From: Dyadobacter sp. 3J3 | Lineage (GTDB): Bacteria; Bacteroidota; Bacteroidia; Cytophagales; Spirosomataceae | Assembly: GCF_009801115.1 (NCBI RefSeq) | Contig: NZ_VTOL01000008.1 | Coordinates: 124,001-188,000 of the forward strand | Length of the DNA: 64,000 bases | Direction of reading: 5' to 3' | Part shown: positions 16,725 to 24,664 of the stretch, one piece after another | How the letters are laid out: each line of letters opens with the position of its first letter | Numbering within the stretch: position 1 is the first letter of the stretch | Made by a program: the position numbers and the translations under genes | The notes under the pieces: model-generated | The model's input: only the letters and a program-made list of their open reading frames with translations | What the model was told of the DNA's origin: nothing | Databases searched by the model: none

Positions 16725-18733
16725 TGAACCGTCTTAGCAAAGAAACCAGCCCGTATTTATTACAGCACGCCAACAATCCGGTTGACTGGTTTGCCTGGGG
16801 AGACGAAGCGCTGCAAAAAGCAAAAGCTGAAAATAAGCCGATTCTGGTTAGTATTGGTTATTCTGCCTGTCATTGGTGCCATGTCATGGAGCGCGAAAGT
16901 TTTGAGCATGACAATGTTGCCGATGTCATGAACGAGCATTTTGTCTGCATAAAAGTGGATCGCGAGGAAAGGCCGGATGTGGATGCCGTGTATATGGATG
17001 CCTTGCAGGCGATGGGTACACGCGGTGGCTGGCCACTCAATGTTTTTTTACTTCCGGACAGCAAACCATTTTATGGCGTCACCTATTTGCCGCCGCAAAA
17101 CTGGGTACAGCTTTTGAAAAGTGTGAACAATGCTTTTGTAAATCATTATGACGAACTGGCAAATTCTGCGCAAGGATTTGTTGAAAATATGGTTCAGCCG
17201 GAAACCAGTAAATATAATCTGACAAGCTCCGATTCTGGTTATACGATTGATGATCTGGATCAGATGTATGAAAAACTCAGCCTGAATTTTGACATAAAAA
17301 AAGGAGGCATGGACCGGGCACCAAAATTCCCGATGCCATCCATTTATAAATTTTTGCTCCGTTATTTTGATATAACCCAAAATTCTGCCGCGCTCGCACA
17401 GGTTGAGCTTTCACTTAACAGAATTGCGCTGGGTGGTATTTATGATCACGTTGTTGGCGGCTGGGCAAGATATTCGGTTGATGATGAATGGTTTATTCCA
17501 CATTTCGAAAAAATGCTTTATGATAACGCTCAGTTACTTGGCATTTTCGCAGAGGCTTATTCCTTAACTCAAAACAATCTTTATTCCGATCGCCTCACTA
17601 AAACGATTTCCTGGCTTCGCAGTGAAATGCTAAGTACGGAAGGAGGTTTTTATTCTGCACTTGACGCAGATAGTGAAGGTATTGAAGGACGATTTTATAT
17701 CTGGAAAAAAGCAGAGCTACAAACTGTTTTGGGTGATGATTTTGAATGGTTTGCCAAATTGTACAGCATTAGCGCACCAGGAAATTGGGAGGATGGTTAT
17801 AATCATCTGCACCTTACAAATTATGTTTCAGAAACAGCAAAAGCGGCTGGAATTTATTCTGATTCTTTTGATGCAAAATATCAGAGTGCACTCCAAAAAC
17901 TGGCAGAAGCACGTGTGAGCCGCATACGTCCGGGACTTGACGATAAAATACTGGCTTCCTGGAATGGACTTTTGATCAAGGGTTTGACAACTTCCTATCA
18001 GGCTTTGGGTGACGAATCCATCCGTGATATGGCGGTTATGGGAGGACGGTTTATTTTGGAGAAAATGACCGAAAATGGAAAATTATGGCACAGTTATAAA
18101 AATGGGAAAGCCAGCATCACTGCTTTTCTTGAAGATTATGCTGCCGTTATTGAAGCCTATCTGGGGCTTTACCAAATCACTTTTGATCCTTCATGGCTGA
18201 CGGAAGCGGTTCGTTTAGCGGATTATACCATTTCCAATTTTTACGATTCCACTGATGGCTACTTCTTTTTTACGGATTCAGAAGGTGAAGCTTTGATCGC
18301 TCGTAAAAAAGAACTTTTTGATAATGTAATTCCCGCTTCAAATTCCGTGATGGCGCACAATTTGTATGTATTGGGGAAAATTTTGGATCGTCAGGATTAT
18401 CTTGATTTGTCGGATCAGATGTTATCAAAAATGAATAAAATTCTGCTTGCTGATGTGCAATGGGTCACAAACTGGGCCGCACTTTATTGCCAGAAAGCCT
18501 CTCCTACTGCTGAAATCGCTATTGTTGGAGAAGATGCGGATGAGCTCAGAAAAGATTTTGACCGGTTTTTTATTCCAAACAAAGTAGTCGTCGGAACAAA
18601 AACTTCATCGCAGCTCCCGTTGCTTGAAAACAGGACAAAGGTTAATGGCAAAACTGCGATTTATGTTTGTTTTGATAAAACCTGTCAGCTACCGGTCAAT
18701 TCCGTTGAAGAGGCACTGGAACAACTTGGTTGA
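16724..18733 (+). CDS. YyaL-type protein: thioredoxin-like (DUF255) domain plus six-hairpin glycosidase-like domain
   Basis: A 669-residue cytoplasmic protein of the YyaL/SPATA20 family. The N-terminal 170 residues are the DUF255 thioredoxin-like domain: SKETSPYLLQHANNPVDWFAW, IGYSACHWCHVMERESF with C49-H-W-C52, and RGGWPLNVFLLPD. The remainder is an alpha/alpha toroid similar to N-acylglucosamine 2-epimerases (GGIYDHVVGGWARYSVDDEW, HFEKMLYDNAQL). Length fits the family. Its biochemical activity is not established. Translational coupling to a T9SS-secreted protein is unusual and may only reflect compact packing. A terminator follows at 18751. Confidence 0.88.
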   Translation: MNRLSKETSPYLLQHANNPVDWFAWGDEALQKAKAENKPILVSIGYSACHWCHVMERESFEHDNVADVMNEHFVCIKVDREERPDVDAVYMDALQAMGTRGGWPLNVFLLPDSKPFYGVTYLPPQNWVQLLKSVNNAFVNHYDELANSAQGFVENMVQPETSKYNLTSSDSGYTIDDLDQMYEKLSLNFDIKKGGMDRAPKFPMPSIYKFLLRYFDITQNSAALAQVELSLNRIALGGIYDHVVGGWARYSVDDEWFIPHFEKMLYDNAQLLGIFAEAYSLTQNNLYSDRLTKTISWLRSEMLSTEGGFYSALDADSEGIEGRFYIWKKAELQTVLGDDFEWFAKLYSISAPGNWEDGYNHLHLTNYVSETAKAAGIYSDSFDAKYQSALQKLAEARVSRIRPGLDDKILASWNGLLIKGLTTSYQALGDESIRDMAVMGGRFILEKMTENGKLWHSYKNGKASITAFLEDYAAVIEAYLGLYQITFDPSWLTEAVRLADYTISNFYDSTDGYFFFTDSEGEALIARKKELFDNVIPASNSVMAHNLYVLGKILDRQDYLDLSDQMLSKMNKILLADVQWVTNWAALYCQKASPTAEIAIVGEDADELRKDFDRFFIPNKVVVGTKTSSQLPLLENRTKVNGKTAIYVCFDKTCQLPVNSVEEALEQLG

Positions 18734-18750
18734 TTTTTAATTTACTATAA

Positions 18751-18789
18751 CAAAAAAGGCATTTATGATGACGTAAATGCCTTTTTTGT
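18751..18789. terminator. Bidirectional terminator between convergent genes
   Basis: CAAAAAAGGCATTTA and TAAATGCCTTTTTTG form a perfect 15-bp stem with an 8-nt loop, with T-runs in both directions. It lies between the YyaL gene (+) and the DinB-family gene (-). Confidence 0.9.
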
Positions 18790-18796
18790 TATTCCA

Positions 18797-19318
18797 TCAC
18801 GCTAGCAACGGAAAATATCTTTCCTGGATTATATTCATATGGTGAACCGGGTGACCGATAATGACAAACCCAAGCGCCAAAGGAGAAATTGAAGTATTGT
18901 TGGCCGTTCCGAAACAAATAATCATTTCATCACTCATGTTTTTGTAAAGCAAAATAGTAGATTGACGCAGCAAATTAAACTCCTCCATCAAATCTGTCAC
19001 TGAACGTTTACTAGCGACCGTGTTGGCAGCAAGTTCTGCTTCTTCATAACCCGAAAGCTCAGTTTTATCATTTCTTGAAAAACGAAGCGCGCGGTAAGCC
19101 ATGATACGCTCATTATCTATCACATGCTGTAAAATATCCTTCACAGTCCATTTGTCTGGTGCATATATTTTGTCCTGTAAATCAGTCAGTTTACCTATTT
19201 CAGAATAAATTTTGTCGGGAGAATATTTTTCAAAAGCATCAAAAATATCAATGTCTTCAACCAGATTAATATAGCGGTCAAAAAATGGAGGCATAGGGAT
19301 AATGTCAGATCTTTTCAT
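18797..19318 (-). CDS. DinB-family protein
   Basis: A 173-residue protein of the DinB/YfiT four-helix bundle superfamily (DinB_2 type). The metal-binding histidines typical of the fold can be placed at ILQHVIDNERIMAYR, and at the end in GHPVHHMNIIQERYFPLL. Family members include bacillithiol or mycothiol-dependent transferases and damage-inducible proteins; Bacteroidota have many paralogues of unknown function. Stops 8 nt past a shared terminator, monocistronic. Confidence 0.85.
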   Translation of the reverse strand: MKRSDIIPMPPFFDRYINLVEDIDIFDAFEKYSPDKIYSEIGKLTDLQDKIYAPDKWTVKDILQHVIDNERIMAYRALRFSRNDKTELSGYEEAELAANTVASKRSVTDLMEEFNLLRQSTILLYKNMSDEMIICFGTANNTSISPLALGFVIIGHPVHHMNIIQERYFPLLA

Positions 19319-19535
19319 AGAAATGGGCTATTTTGAGTCTCAAAATAATAAAGAATCTTTGAGAAAAGATTAGTGCTAATGCATATTTATCCCAATTAAT
19401 TTCTGAAATCAATTGTAGTGCAGAATATTATACATCATTTTTCATTTATCTAAATAATATATCGAAAAACAGCCTTATCGCACCAGTATCATATCTTTAA
19501 TTCAAGCCATTTATTTTAAATCATAAATAAATCAT

Positions 19536-19543
19536 TATATTTG
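19536..19543 (+). promoter_or_regulatory. TAnnTTTG-type -7 promoter element (TATATTTG)
   Basis: TATATTTG matches the Bacteroidota -7 consensus and ends 19 nt before the TTG start of the next gene. A -33 TTG is not clear at the expected distance, so this is a probable rather than certain promoter. Confidence 0.45.
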
Positions 19544-19562
19544 ACTGAATAATCCTTGAAAA

Positions 19563-20111
19563 TTGAAAAAAATAGTTGCCATAGGCTTACTTGTTTTGTT
19601 GCTCTACAATATGTTGGGGCTGACTACGGCTGTATTGCTTTTTGACAACCAATATAAATCATCTGTTTCTTCTAACAGCGAAGGTGATTACCAGCTTTTA
19701 AAAGTATATGTTCCTTCCCTGCCTTACACATCAAGCTGGGAAAATGAAGACGAGATCCAAGGTCTTACAAAGAGCGACGGGAAGTTTTACAATACTACGC
19801 ACGTACTGCATGCAAATGACACTCTGTATGTCACATTGAAATCAAACCAGCCAGCCCGCGACCGTTTTTTCGAGCTGGCAAATCAGATGCAATCCATGGC
19901 AGATCCTGGAAATCAGGCTGATGGTTCGCCTGGAAAAGCTTTAAAATTGCTGGATAATCTTATCAAAACATACGTTCAGAATATTTATCATTTTTCAATT
20001 CCCCCACAGAAATTCTGTCTGGGTGATGAAATGGTCATTTATCCGTCAAAGGAAGTAAAGCATACCCGCTTTCTTTTAAAACTTCCGACACCTCCACCCG
20101 AGCACTGTTAA
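19563..20111 (+). CDS. Membrane-anchored hypothetical protein
   Basis: A 182-residue protein read from TTG at 19563; the start KKIVAIGLLVLLLYNMLGLTTAVLLF is a strong N-terminal membrane segment, so the bulk of the protein would be outside the cytoplasm. The C-terminal part contains FSIPPQKFCLGDEMVIYPS and ends in a proline-rich PTPPPEHC. No family recognised. An internal ATG at codon 18 would destroy the membrane segment, so TTG is preferred. It precedes a beta-barrel gene and a haloperoxidase-like gene on the same strand, but a 159-nt gap with a weak hairpin separates them. Confidence 0.65.
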   Translation: MKKIVAIGLLVLLLYNMLGLTTAVLLFDNQYKSSVSSNSEGDYQLLKVYVPSLPYTSSWENEDEIQGLTKSDGKFYNTTHVLHANDTLYVTLKSNQPARDRFFELANQMQSMADPGNQADGSPGKALKLLDNLIKTYVQNIYHFSIPPQKFCLGDEMVIYPSKEVKHTRFLLKLPTPPPEHC

Positions 20112-20133
20112 TCATTTTACTTTCAAATTTTGT

Positions 20134-20165
20134 AAAACCTGATGTAATTATGCAATCCGGGTTTT
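20134..20165 (+). terminator. Weak hairpin, possible terminator
   Basis: AAAACCTG and CGGGTTTT can pair over 8 bp (one G-T) around a 16-nt loop, 23 nt after the preceding stop. There is no free T-run after the stem, so termination is uncertain. Confidence 0.35.
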
Positions 20166-20270
20166 CGAAGTTATCCTGACTTTTTGAAAAATTTTCTCCA
20201 CGCCAGGTAACATTTATTTAATCAACCCATCGCTTTTGAAAGCGGTTGCTACCACTTTTATATATAGAAT

Positions 20271-21191
20271 ATGTATTCAACTATACGGAATAAAAAACAT
20301 CTTTTGATGTTAATTCTGGCTATGATAAGTTTCACCGGCGCATATGCACAAATGCCGAATGATGCTGTTTATATGTCAAAAAATACTGCTTGTCTTGCCC
20401 TCTCCTACACGCATAGTTCGTGGGATAAATACTGGGAAAACACTTTAAAAAGAGACAATCTAAACATTGGAACGCAAACAACCCAGGTTGGAATGGCTAT
20501 GCTGGCCGTTGGGGTTACCAAAGATTTGAATGTTATTGTGGGCCTTCCTTATATCTGGACTCAGGCAAGTGCCGGAAATATGAAATGGAGCAGAGGGCTT
20601 CAGGATGTTTCGGGCTGGGCGAAATATCGTTTTTATAATAAAGCCGGATTGTCATTAAATGCAGTTGTAGGTGCATCGATCCCAAGCTCAAATTATGTCC
20701 CGGATTTTATGCCATTGTCTATTGGTTTGCAATGCAAAACAGCTACCGGAAGACTTGTAGCACGTTATCGTCACAAAACCGGTATTTACGCGACTGCTTA
20801 TGGAAGTTATATTTTAAGAAGCAAAATTACGATCGACCGCGATTCTTACCTGATGGGCGAAACGCTTTACAACACAAACCGTGTGAGTGTACCTAATGCT
20901 TTCGACTATTCTGCCCGTGTTGGTTTTACAAACAAGGCGATTCAGACAGAAGTTTATGCAGAACGCCTGGAATGTGTAAACGGAGATAATATTCGCCGTA
21001 ACGGAATGCCTTTTCCTACCAATAATATGAAGTCTACAACGGTGGGATGGTACGGAAAATTTCAGCCTAAAAACATCGGTTTCAATGCCCGGGTTGCTTA
21101 CGTGACCCGCGGACAAAATGTAGGACAGGCGATGACCTATTCTGCCGGAGTTTTGTATCAGTTCAGATATATTAAATCTGGCAAAAAATAA
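20271..21191 (+). CDS. Outer-membrane beta-barrel-like protein
   Basis: A 306-residue protein with a signal peptide ending near residue 26 (SFTGAYA). The mature part alternates short amphipathic strands with turns throughout (GVTKDLNVIVGLPYIW, GWAKYRFYNKAGLSLNAVVG, TVGWYGKFQPKNIGFNARVAYV, and a final strand GVLYQFRYIK), typical of transporter-like outer-membrane barrels related to the phenol-degradation MetA-pathway family (PF13557); that family name is tentative. It ends 22 nt before the haloperoxidase-like gene, so the two are almost certainly co-transcribed and may serve one pathway. Confidence 0.7.
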   Translation: MYSTIRNKKHLLMLILAMISFTGAYAQMPNDAVYMSKNTACLALSYTHSSWDKYWENTLKRDNLNIGTQTTQVGMAMLAVGVTKDLNVIVGLPYIWTQASAGNMKWSRGLQDVSGWAKYRFYNKAGLSLNAVVGASIPSSNYVPDFMPLSIGLQCKTATGRLVARYRHKTGIYATAYGSYILRSKITIDRDSYLMGETLYNTNRVSVPNAFDYSARVGFTNKAIQTEVYAERLECVNGDNIRRNGMPFPTNNMKSTTVGWYGKFQPKNIGFNARVAYVTRGQNVGQAMTYSAGVLYQFRYIKSGKK

Positions 21192-21213
21192 TTACAGTCA
21201 TTACAAAGATATT

Positions 21214-22776
21214 ATGAAGAAGATATTTAATTCACGTGGCCGCGCTGCATCTTTTGCAACAGGTTTATTTTTAGCTTTTACCGTTTTTTCATGCAGCAAA
21301 ACGGTCCATGAGCCAACGGCATCCATCAATAATCCTTCTACCCTGGATGAGAATGCCGGAACATGGAAACCCTATATTCTGGCGACATCCAGCGATGTTC
21401 CGGTGGACGAACCTAAGGCAGCTACATCAGCAGAATACATTGCTGAAATTGCAAAATTGAAAGAAACTATGGCAACCGTTACTCCTCAGCAGCGCGACCA
21501 GATCAATTATTGGGGTGCCGGAGCAGCTTACCGCTGGAATGAAATTGCCCGTGAACTTGCCGCACGTTATAACAGTCCGCCGGCTGCAAATGCAGAAGGA
21601 AAATACCCTGTTCCTGATGCTGCAAATCCTTTGGCTGATCCAAAATTCCCATTTGCCAATCCACCATATAGTGCCCGTGCGCTTGCTTATTTAAGTGTTG
21701 CTCAGTATGATGCGTTGGTAAGTGCATGGAATTATAAATTTAAATACAACCGTAAAGCGCCATCAAAAAATGACGCTTCAATTAAAGCGATTCTTCCGGT
21801 TTCGGATTTGCCATCTTATCCTTCCGAGGACGCTGTGGTTGCTGCTGCTTCTTACACGATTTTAAAAGCCATGTTTCCAGGGGAGATTCCTTTTCTGGAT
21901 GCAAAATTAGCTGAACACAAAAACAGCCGTTTGCTGGCGGGAATGAATGTTGAAAGCGATATCGTAGCAGGAAATGCACTTGGAAATGCTGTTGGAGCCA
22001 AAGTGATGGCCCGTGCAAAAACAGATGGAATGGGTGCAGCCAACAACCAGGCAAAAGTGCCGGATATCATCGCCAATGCTCTGAAAATTGGTATTACCGA
22101 ACCTTGGAAAAGTCAGGAATTCCCTGCTCGCCCACCTATGCTTCCCACTTATGGTGGGGTTCTTACCTGGAATTTTAATACAGCAACCATCGCTACGCTT
22201 CGCCCTATTGCACCACCGGCAATAGGTAGCCCTGAATTTGAAGAAAATATGAAAGAACTATTAACACTTGCAAAAAGCCAGACAAGAGAACAAGCCAGAA
22301 TTGCGAATTTCTGGTCGGATGGTGTTGGAAGCTATACACCTCCAGGACACTGGCACCGCAAGGCAGCCGCGTTGGCGCATGACAATAATTTCAGTGAAGT
22401 AAGGACCGCCAGAACATTTGCTTTGGTTGGAACAGCGCTTCAGGATGCCGGGATTTGCTGCTGGGATGCCAAGTATTATTACTACTATCCCCGCCCAAAC
22501 CAGATGAATAGTAAGGTAAAAACGTCTGTTGGTTTGCCTAACTTCCCTTCTTATACATCCGGACATTCGATGTTTTCGGGAGCTGCTGCGGAAGTACTGG
22601 CACATATTTTCCCTTCTGAAAAAGAGGCTGTCGACGCCATGGCCGTTGAGGCATCCGTTTCACGGATTTACGGTCTCATCCACTATCGTTTTGACTGTGA
22701 GCAAGGATTGGTAACGGGTCACAAAGTTGGAAATTATGCAGTTCAGCGCGCTCTAACAGATGGTGCTGAAAATTAG
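21214..22776 (+). CDS. Vanadium haloperoxidase-like / PAP2-superfamily lipoprotein
   Basis: A 520-residue lipoprotein (lipobox C27, FTVFSC). The C-terminal domain holds the complete phosphate/vanadate-binding signature shared by vanadium haloperoxidases and PAP2 phosphatases: K420-x6-R427-P428 (KYYYYYPRP), TSGH with H451, and SR484-x5-H490-x3-D494. The long helical N-terminal region (WNEIARELAARYNSPP, SVAQYDALVSAWNYKFKY) is as in bacterial vanadium chloroperoxidase-like proteins and unlike short PAP2 enzymes. It may be a peroxidase or a phosphatase; the motifs alone cannot separate these. Forms a pair with the upstream barrel gene. Confidence 0.82.
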   Translation: MKKIFNSRGRAASFATGLFLAFTVFSCSKTVHEPTASINNPSTLDENAGTWKPYILATSSDVPVDEPKAATSAEYIAEIAKLKETMATVTPQQRDQINYWGAGAAYRWNEIARELAARYNSPPAANAEGKYPVPDAANPLADPKFPFANPPYSARALAYLSVAQYDALVSAWNYKFKYNRKAPSKNDASIKAILPVSDLPSYPSEDAVVAAASYTILKAMFPGEIPFLDAKLAEHKNSRLLAGMNVESDIVAGNALGNAVGAKVMARAKTDGMGAANNQAKVPDIIANALKIGITEPWKSQEFPARPPMLPTYGGVLTWNFNTATIATLRPIAPPAIGSPEFEENMKELLTLAKSQTREQARIANFWSDGVGSYTPPGHWHRKAAALAHDNNFSEVRTARTFALVGTALQDAGICCWDAKYYYYYPRPNQMNSKVKTSVGLPNFPSYTSGHSMFSGAAAEVLAHIFPSEKEAVDAMAVEASVSRIYGLIHYRFDCEQGLVTGHKVGNYAVQRALTDGAEN

Positions 22777-22795
22777 AAAATATTAGGATTTATAG

Positions 22796-22835
22796 AAAAT
22801 CGGTGCAGTCATAAGGGCTGCTCCGATTTTTTTTT
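22796..22835 (+). terminator. Intrinsic terminator after the haloperoxidase-like gene
   Basis: AAATCGG-GCAG pairs with CTGC-CCGATTT across a T-T mismatch, followed by a long T-run (nine T). Located 20 nt after the stop. Confidence 0.85.
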
Positions 22836-22942
22836 AAAATTTCTACTAAAAAGAGGTTGGTTTATCGAATCCAAAAAATTATTCACTTCTCGAAATAGGG
22901 GCCTTTTCGGTTTAAGTTGTTATAGATTTAAAACGAAAAGTC

Positions 22943-23578
22943 ATGAAAAAAATATTATCAACATTAACTCTTTTATGCTGTTTGCTGAGTTCTTATTCCT
23001 ATTCGCAACAGGTGCAAACCGTTTTTAGCGGCAGCAAAATCAAAAGATCCGGTGGCTATGCAGCCATCTCCAACAAGTTTACCACCATCAACGGCGATTT
23101 TGCAAACATGCCGGAAATCTACGGTGGCTGGTTTGTTAACAGTAAATTCCTGATCGGTGCAGAGTTAGCGGCAACATCAAATTTTATTCCTTCACCTAAT
23201 TTCAGTAATTCCCCGGATAAGAAAATAACGTATCAATACGGACAGTTCGGTCTGATGACGGAATATATTTTCGCATCAAATAAACGAGTGCATTTTGCAG
23301 TAAATCTTATGAATGGTGCCGGTTTCACTTTACAATATGACAGAAAAAATTGGGACGACTGGGATCACGACGATGACTGGAATGACAACCATACCGATGC
23401 CAAATGCTTCTACGTAATTGAACCGGGAGCGCAGGTAGAAATTAATCTCCTGAAATGGATGCGGATAAGTCCGGGCATATCCTATCGGAAAACTTTCGGA
23501 GCGAAGGGAAATGGCTTAACCGATGGAGATTTAAGCAATGTATCTTACAATATGACATTGAAATTCGGTAGGTTTTAG
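22943..23578 (+). CDS. Secreted outer-membrane-type hypothetical protein
   Basis: A 211-residue protein with a signal peptide to about residue 22 (SSYSYS). The mature region is a series of beta strands (KITYQYGQFGLMTEYIF, RVHFAVNLMNGAGFTLQYD, NVSYNMTLKFGRF at the end with a terminal aromatic residue), as in small outer-membrane barrels. A surface loop is strikingly acidic and aromatic (WDDWDHDDDWNDNH, about 138-151), possibly cation-binding. No named family recognised. It is isolated between two terminated transcription units. Confidence 0.7.
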   Translation: MKKILSTLTLLCCLLSSYSYSQQVQTVFSGSKIKRSGGYAAISNKFTTINGDFANMPEIYGGWFVNSKFLIGAELAATSNFIPSPNFSNSPDKKITYQYGQFGLMTEYIFASNKRVHFAVNLMNGAGFTLQYDRKNWDDWDHDDDWNDNHTDAKCFYVIEPGAQVEINLLKWMRISPGISYRKTFGAKGNGLTDGDLSNVSYNMTLKFGRF

Positions 23579-23717
23579 CGGATTTTAAATTTAGCTAAAA
23601 GGGCGCTACGGCTGACTTGACTACCACTAATCCTTGTTTCTCTCCTTTCATTAAACTCTTGGTTTAGCTATATAAGACGGTTTAGTACTTTGTATTTTTT
23701 ACTTACTAATACAAAAT

Positions 23718-24455
23718 ATGAGAAATCTGCTCCTTGCTATTTGCCTATCAATATGCTGTTTGAACATAACCTATGCGCAACTAAGACCATCGCCGAAAGC
23801 TTTTGAAAAGAAGTGGGCAAAACCTGAAACTTATGATATGGCCTGGTACGCTTTTCGCGATACCACAAAAATTGAGATTGGTAAAGTTTCAACCCGGATC
23901 ATTGAAAATAAAGATCAGGTTTTGGTCATCACCTCCGTAGATATGAAAGGCATGAAAGGAACCTGGGTTGACTCTTCAAGTGCTGATAAACAAACACTTA
24001 TACCCATTCGTCATGCATCTTACAATGCGCAACGCGACATGGCTCTCAACTTTGGTAAAATTGTAACGGGATTTTACAATGATAAAAAGCAGGGTAAAAA
24101 TACATTAATCAATGATACAACGAAAACGTCATACTTTGATAGTAATATGTATCCGGTATTGGTTCGTTGGCTCGCCCTAAAAGAGGGATTTACCCAGAAA
24201 ATAGCGATTTACGATTACAACCCTTCGGCTAAAATTGGAGTGATCAATGCTACTGTAAGTGGTGTCACAAGTGGGACTTATAGTAGCAAAAGATCAGGCA
24301 TAAGAGAGGTTTGGATCGTAGATGTGAACGATGAAATCAGCAATGGAAAATCTCAGTATTTTATTGACAAAGCAAATAGAAAACTCTGGAAACAAACCAT
24401 CGAAGCCAAGGGACGTACTATGATGATGGTTGCCATTGAAGAGAATGCGAACTGA
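23718..24455 (+). CDS. Secreted DUF3108-like protein
   Basis: A 245-residue exported protein with a signal peptide ending near residue 20 (NITYAQ). The rest is beta-rich: DTTKIEIGKVSTRIIENKDQ, VLVRWLALKEGFTQKIAIYD, SGIREVWIVDVND, and the ending FIDKANRKLWKQTIEAKGRT. This organisation (ester-like question of a substrate 'D-x-x-K-I-G' strand then 'Y-D-x-D-R-x-L-W-K' end) resembles the DUF3108 lipid-binding-like family; assignment is tentative. A near-consensus promoter sequence (TTG ... TACTTTG) lies in 23659-23697. Monocistronic with a strong terminator. Confidence 0.6.
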   Translation: MRNLLLAICLSICCLNITYAQLRPSPKAFEKKWAKPETYDMAWYAFRDTTKIEIGKVSTRIIENKDQVLVITSVDMKGMKGTWVDSSSADKQTLIPIRHASYNAQRDMALNFGKIVTGFYNDKKQGKNTLINDTTKTSYFDSNMYPVLVRWLALKEGFTQKIAIYDYNPSAKIGVINATVSGVTSGTYSSKRSGIREVWIVDVNDEISNGKSQYFIDKANRKLWKQTIEAKGRTMMMVAIEENAN

Positions 24456-24552
24456 ACTGCATTTCCCTACCAATGTGATTGAAATGAGAACAAACAAATT
24501 GTTCGATTAGCGCCAGCCATTTCATTATAACATTCAGGTTTTCTAACGATAA

Positions 24553-24596
24553 ACAAAAACCCCGAAATATGCCTGATTGGCATTTTCGGGGTTTAC
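24553..24596. terminator. Bidirectional terminator
   Basis: AAACCCCGAAA and TTTTCGGGGTTT form a strong stem around GCC-loop-GGC, located between the DUF3108-like gene (+) and the molybdenum hydroxylase operon (-). Confidence 0.85.
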
Positions 24597-24664
24597 TATT
24601 TTAACTTTTCTCTCTAGCTGAATCTACCCAACTATAATTCTGAAAAAGTTTAGCGTACAATTAC

